Of a DNA stretch of 8,390 bases, positions 6,135-8,390 are shown piece by piece. The notes beneath the pieces were generated by a model. The model was not told the origin of the DNA. It worked only from the letters and a program-made list of their open reading frames with translations, and searched no databases. This DNA comes from an uncultured Bacteroidota bacterium (GTDB taxonomy: Bacteria > Bacteroidota > Bacteroidia > Chitinophagales > Chitinophagaceae), in assembly GCA_946479055.1 (NCBI GenBank), contig CAMLEX010000175.1, positions 1 through 8,390 of the forward strand. Direction: 5' to 3'. Within the stretch, counting starts at the first letter, position 1; each line of letters starts with the position of its first letter. Both the position numbers and the translations under genes were made by a program.

Positions 6135-7430
6135 TTATTTCTTCAATCCCACTTTATGCCCGCTGATAGCGAAATATAAAATGAACAGGTAGCAGGGGAT
6201 CATGATCCAGTATGCTTGCTGAAAGCCAATCGATTTCGATTCTCCCAGCGATGCCCATAACTTGGGTAACAATGCACCACCGGCAATACCTACTATTAAT
6301 AATGCCGAAGCGGTTTTAGTGAATTTTCCTAATCCATTTATCGCTAATGGCCAGATAGCGGGCCATACAAGTGCATTGGCCAAACCAAGAATGGCGATAA
6401 AGAAAACAGAAGTAGTACCTGTAGTAAAAATGGCGCCTAATGAAAATAAGATGCCCAGGATGGCAGAAAATTTTAAAGCAGTTGATTGAGAAATATATTT
6501 TGGTATCGCAACAATGCCGATAATATAACCGGCAAGCATTCCCAACATAGTGTAAGTAGTAAAATGTTTTGCTGTGTCTAAACTTATGCCCAGTGAATTG
6601 CCGTAAACCTGTATAGTATCACCTGCCAGCACTTCTACACCTACATAAAGAAATAGAGTTACAAAGCCCAGCCATAAATAAGGATAACTGAAAATACTTT
6701 TGCGATTGGTAACTGAAGAAGATGCAACTGTTTCGTCTTCTCCTTCAGCTTTTATATCAGGCAGCGTTGAGAAGTAAATAAATATCGCCAGCGCAACCAG
6801 CACTATTGCAATAAGGATATAAGGGACAACAACTTTAGACGCCAGTTCGTTTAACTCGATAGCTTTTTGAGAGGCGTCCATTGTAAGCAATCTTTCCTTA
6901 AGCGCATCTGCATTGCTGAGCATGATAGCGCCCATGATCAAAGGTGCCAAAGCGCCAGCTCCTTTATTACAGATACCCATGATGCTGATCCGTTTGGCGG
7001 CACTTTCGATGGGTCCGAGGATAGTGATATAGGGATTAGAAGCTGTCTGCAATAAAGCAAGCCCGGTACCAATAACAAACAGTCCCAATAAAAAAACATT
7101 ATACGTTCTGCTGTTGGCGGCCGGTATAAAAATCAGGGCGCCCGCTGCCATTAATAACAGACCCAGCATCATCCCTTTTTTAAAACCGGTTTTTTTCAAT
7201 ACCCAGGAAGAAGGGAATGCCATCACCGCATAAGAAATATAAAAAGCGGATGTCACAAGCATAGCTTCAGAAGTAGTAAGCTCACAGGCTATTTGCAAAT
7301 AGGGGATCAGTGTTCCATTGGCCCAGGTTACAAATCCAAAAACAAAAAATAAAGCGCCAATGATAAGCATCGGCATAAAATAAGTTTGCCTTGTGTTGAC
7401 GGCTGGTATGGCCAGGGATTGTTGCTGCAT
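6135..7430 (-). CDS. Sugar MFS transporter of the FucP/GluP family
   Basis: This 431-aa inner-membrane protein has about 12 hydrophobic helices with a hydrophilic centre (about 225-245 in the Glu/Ser/Thr-rich part). I start at ATG 7430: the frame opens 23 codons earlier, but a TAGATTTG promoter element lies inside that extension. The family is shown by GFVTWANGTLIPYL (about 32-45), the FYISY and KKTGFKKGM loop, and LLQTASNPYITILGP (about 126-140), typical of the fucose permease and glucose/galactose transporter group, which usually import a hexose with protons. Aligned by eye with E. coli FucP, two key acidic residues (Asp46 and Glu135) fall at G39 and Q128 here, more like the GluP-type paralogues, so substrate and coupling cannot be assigned. 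It is divergent from the SUMF1-type gene and ends in a hairpin terminator. Confidence 0.88.
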   Translation of the reverse strand: MQQQSLAIPAVNTRQTYFMPMLIIGALFFVFGFVTWANGTLIPYLQIACELTTSEAMLVTSAFYISYAVMAFPSSWVLKKTGFKKGMMLGLLLMAAGALIFIPAANSRTYNVFLLGLFVIGTGLALLQTASNPYITILGPIESAAKRISIMGICNKGAGALAPLIMGAIMLSNADALKERLLTMDASQKAIELNELASKVVVPYILIAIVLVALAIFIYFSTLPDIKAEGEDETVASSSVTNRKSIFSYPYLWLGFVTLFLYVGVEVLAGDTIQVYGNSLGISLDTAKHFTTYTMLGMLAGYIIGIVAIPKYISQSTALKFSAILGILFSLGAIFTTGTTSVFFIAILGLANALVWPAIWPLAINGLGKFTKTASALLIVGIAGGALLPKLWASLGESKSIGFQQAYWIMIPCYLFILYFAISGHKVGLKK

Positions 7431-7462
7431 GCGGATATATTTTTTTAAGCGTTGAAAATAAA

Positions 7463-7489
7463 CAAATCTATACGTGAAAAATGAAACAA
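7463..7489 (-). promoter_or_regulatory. Bacteroidota-type promoter of the MFS transporter gene
   Basis: On the minus strand TTG (7489-7487) is followed after 16 bases by TAGATTTG (7470-7463), an exact match to TAnnTTTG. Transcription would start near 7457, about 27 bases before ATG 7430, which decides the start codon of the transporter. Confidence 0.5.
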
Positions 7490-7492
7490 CCG

Positions 7493-7518
7493 TTTGCACG
7501 GATTTTATTATTCATTTG
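7493..7518 (+). promoter_or_regulatory. Candidate promoter of the SUMF1-type gene
   Basis: TTTG (7493-7496) precedes TTCATTTG (7511-7518) by 14 bases. The second element matches TAnnTTTG at all but one fixed position. The short spacing lowers confidence. It overlaps the promoter region of the divergent transporter gene. Confidence 0.3.
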
Positions 7519-7531
7519 TGTAAAGCACCCA

Positions 7532-7545
7532 TAAAGTTAACTTTA
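7532..7545. promoter_or_regulatory. 14-bp perfect palindrome, possible operator
   Basis: TAAAGTTAACTTTA is a perfect palindrome ending four bases before the start of the SUMF1-type gene, in the divergent region. Its place after the candidate -7 element would suit a repressor site. No cognate regulator is identified. Confidence 0.4.
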
Positions 7546-7549
7546 CCAC

Positions 7550-8269
7550 ATGTTTTTAAGCAGTAGTGTAAATTCTTTCATAGTTGTAATGGTGTTTATT
7601 ATTTTTTCCTGTAAAAATGAAAAAGAAAACTCAACAGCAACAAACCAGGACTCACTTCATTCCTGCATGAGTACACCGGCACGTTTTGCTGGTGATAGTA
7701 ATAACGATTCTATTCCTGTCAATGGTGATACATCAACCATCAGTATGAAATATATACCCGGCGGAACATTTTTGATGGGCGGTGATAATGAACAGGCCAG
7801 TGCGGATGAATATCCCAAACATGGTGTGCAGGTCAATGCATTCTGGATGGATGCAACAGAAGTAACCAATGCGCAGTTTCAAAAATTTGTGGATGCAACG
7901 GGATATATAACTACTGCAGAACAAAAACCTGATTGGGAAGAATTAAAAAAATCAGTGCCACCCGGCACACCTAAGCCACCGGATAGTGTATTGGTAGCTG
8001 CATCGCTTGTATTCAAACAAACGGAAAGAGAAGTTGACCTGCATAATTTTAATCAATGGTGGAACTGGGTGGCTGGTGCCAGTTGGAAACATCCGCAGGG
8101 GCCGGGAAGTCATATAAAAGGAAAAGAAAATTATCCCGTAGTGCAGGTAAGCTGGTATGATGCGATGGCTTATTGTAAATGGGCTGGAAAAAGATTGCCC
8201 ACTGAAGCGGAATGGGAGTTTGCAGCTAGAGGAGGATTGATCAACAATATTTATCCCTGGGGTTTCTAA
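7550..8269 (+). pseudogene. SUMF1/formylglycine-generating-enzyme family lipoprotein, truncated at the C-terminus
   Basis: The start is ATG 7550 (239 aa). Residues 1-20 are a lipoprotein-type signal with IFSC (Cys21), so the product would be lipid-anchored outside the cytoplasm. The SUMF1/FGE-sulfatase domain begins at about 66 with MKYIPGGTFLMGG (66-78), then FWMDATEVTNAQFQKFV (98-114), YPVVQVSWYDAMAYCKWAGKRLPTEAEWEFAARGG (195-229) and IYPWG (234-238). Family members continue well past this point with a VWEW segment and a RGGSF/FR end, and in true formylglycine-generating enzymes the catalytic cysteines lie there. Here one Phe and a stop follow YPWG, and none of the three frames downstream shows family sequence. 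So the gene is interrupted by foreign DNA at about 8263-8266, not merely frameshifted. It is probably non-functional. Relatives mature sulfatases or serve unknown roles; which applied here is unknown. It is divergent from the sugar transporter. Confidence 0.8.
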
Positions 8270-8354
8270 CATTTGAAAGGGTGTAAAGCAAAGACCTATA
8301 GCTGGGAAGGATAATTTCGTTATTTCTCTGACTTGTATGTTGGCGATTTTACTG
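8266..8354 (+). repeat. attC-like site candidate at the break of the SUMF1-type gene
   Basis: CTAACAT (8266-8272), which contains the premature stop codon, can pair with ATGTTGG (8337-8343) with one T-G wobble. The right side continues as GTTGGC (8339-8344), five bases, TACT, the same layout as at 1166. About 65 bases separate the boxes, within the size range of integron attC sites. I see no strong inner stem, only a weak ATAA/TTAT pairing. The last part of the window (to 8390) holds no supported gene. Confidence 0.3.
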
Positions 8355-8390
8355 CGGTTTTGTCCACGAATCGGACGGATAACGAAGACG

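Noticed and set aside
7431..7499. 23-residue N-terminal extension of the MFS gene
   Set aside because: An exact TAGATTTG promoter element lies within it and the residues lack transporter character; ATG 7430 is preferred.
7952..8272. 106-aa minus-strand frame opposite the SUMF1-type gene
   Set aside because: It lies wholly opposite a domain-bearing gene and shows no recognisable family.
8261..8390. Simple frameshift as the cause of the SUMF1 truncation
   Set aside because: None of the three frames after 8263 shows SUMF1 motifs, so the sequence itself changes.
1..8390. CRISPR array, tRNA, rRNA or transposase gene
   Set aside because: I found no regularly spaced repeats, no tRNA-like cloverleaf, no rRNA sequence, and no transposase or integrase reading frame.

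Overview
The window looks like a piece of a Bacteroidota chromosome, probably close to the Chitinophagaceae. The evidence is the gene content (a secreted M1 peptidase, a FucP/GluP-type sugar MFS, a double PRC-barrel protein, an AraC regulator with a Bacteroidota-type N-domain, an SUMF1-type lipoprotein), the absence of Shine-Dalgarno sequences, and several TAnnTTTG-like promoter elements. Taxonomy is inferred; there is no rRNA or other marker gene.

Layout. 1-886 (minus) is the N-terminal part of an exported M1-family metallopeptidase that runs off the left edge, with a structured leader upstream (911-1001). 1193-3372 (plus) is a visibly AT-rich two-gene operon: a long coiled-coil protein ending in an RmuC-like PD-(D/E)XK nuclease domain, then a helical coiled-coil protein of unknown function five bases downstream. 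3486-4777 (plus) is an AraC-family regulator followed by an exported YCII-related protein, closed by a strong bidirectional terminator (4814-4849). 4872-5624 (minus) is a cytoplasmic protein with two PRC-barrel domains. 5625-6134 has no convincing gene; it holds a pair of 12-bp direct repeats, an inverted repeat, and a large hairpin that ends the next gene. 6135-7430 (minus) is a sugar/proton-type MFS transporter, divergent from 7550-8269 (plus), a lipoprotein of the formylglycine-generating-enzyme (SUMF1) family that is cut off after its YPWG motif. A 14-bp perfect palindrome lies between the divergent pair.

Most interesting. The nuclease/coiled-coil pair has foreign-looking composition and is bracketed by two same-orientation copies of a motif, GTTRGC-N5-(T/C)(A/C)CT (1166 and 3443). 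A third copy (8339) lies just after the point where the SUMF1-type gene breaks off. At 3443 and 8339 the motif pairs with an upstream (C)TAA(C)-type box in the manner of an integron attC site. My working inference is that these are cassette-type recombination sites, and that the two-gene unit is a mobile cassette, possibly a nucleic-acid-targeting defence module. No integrase is in the window, so this is untested.
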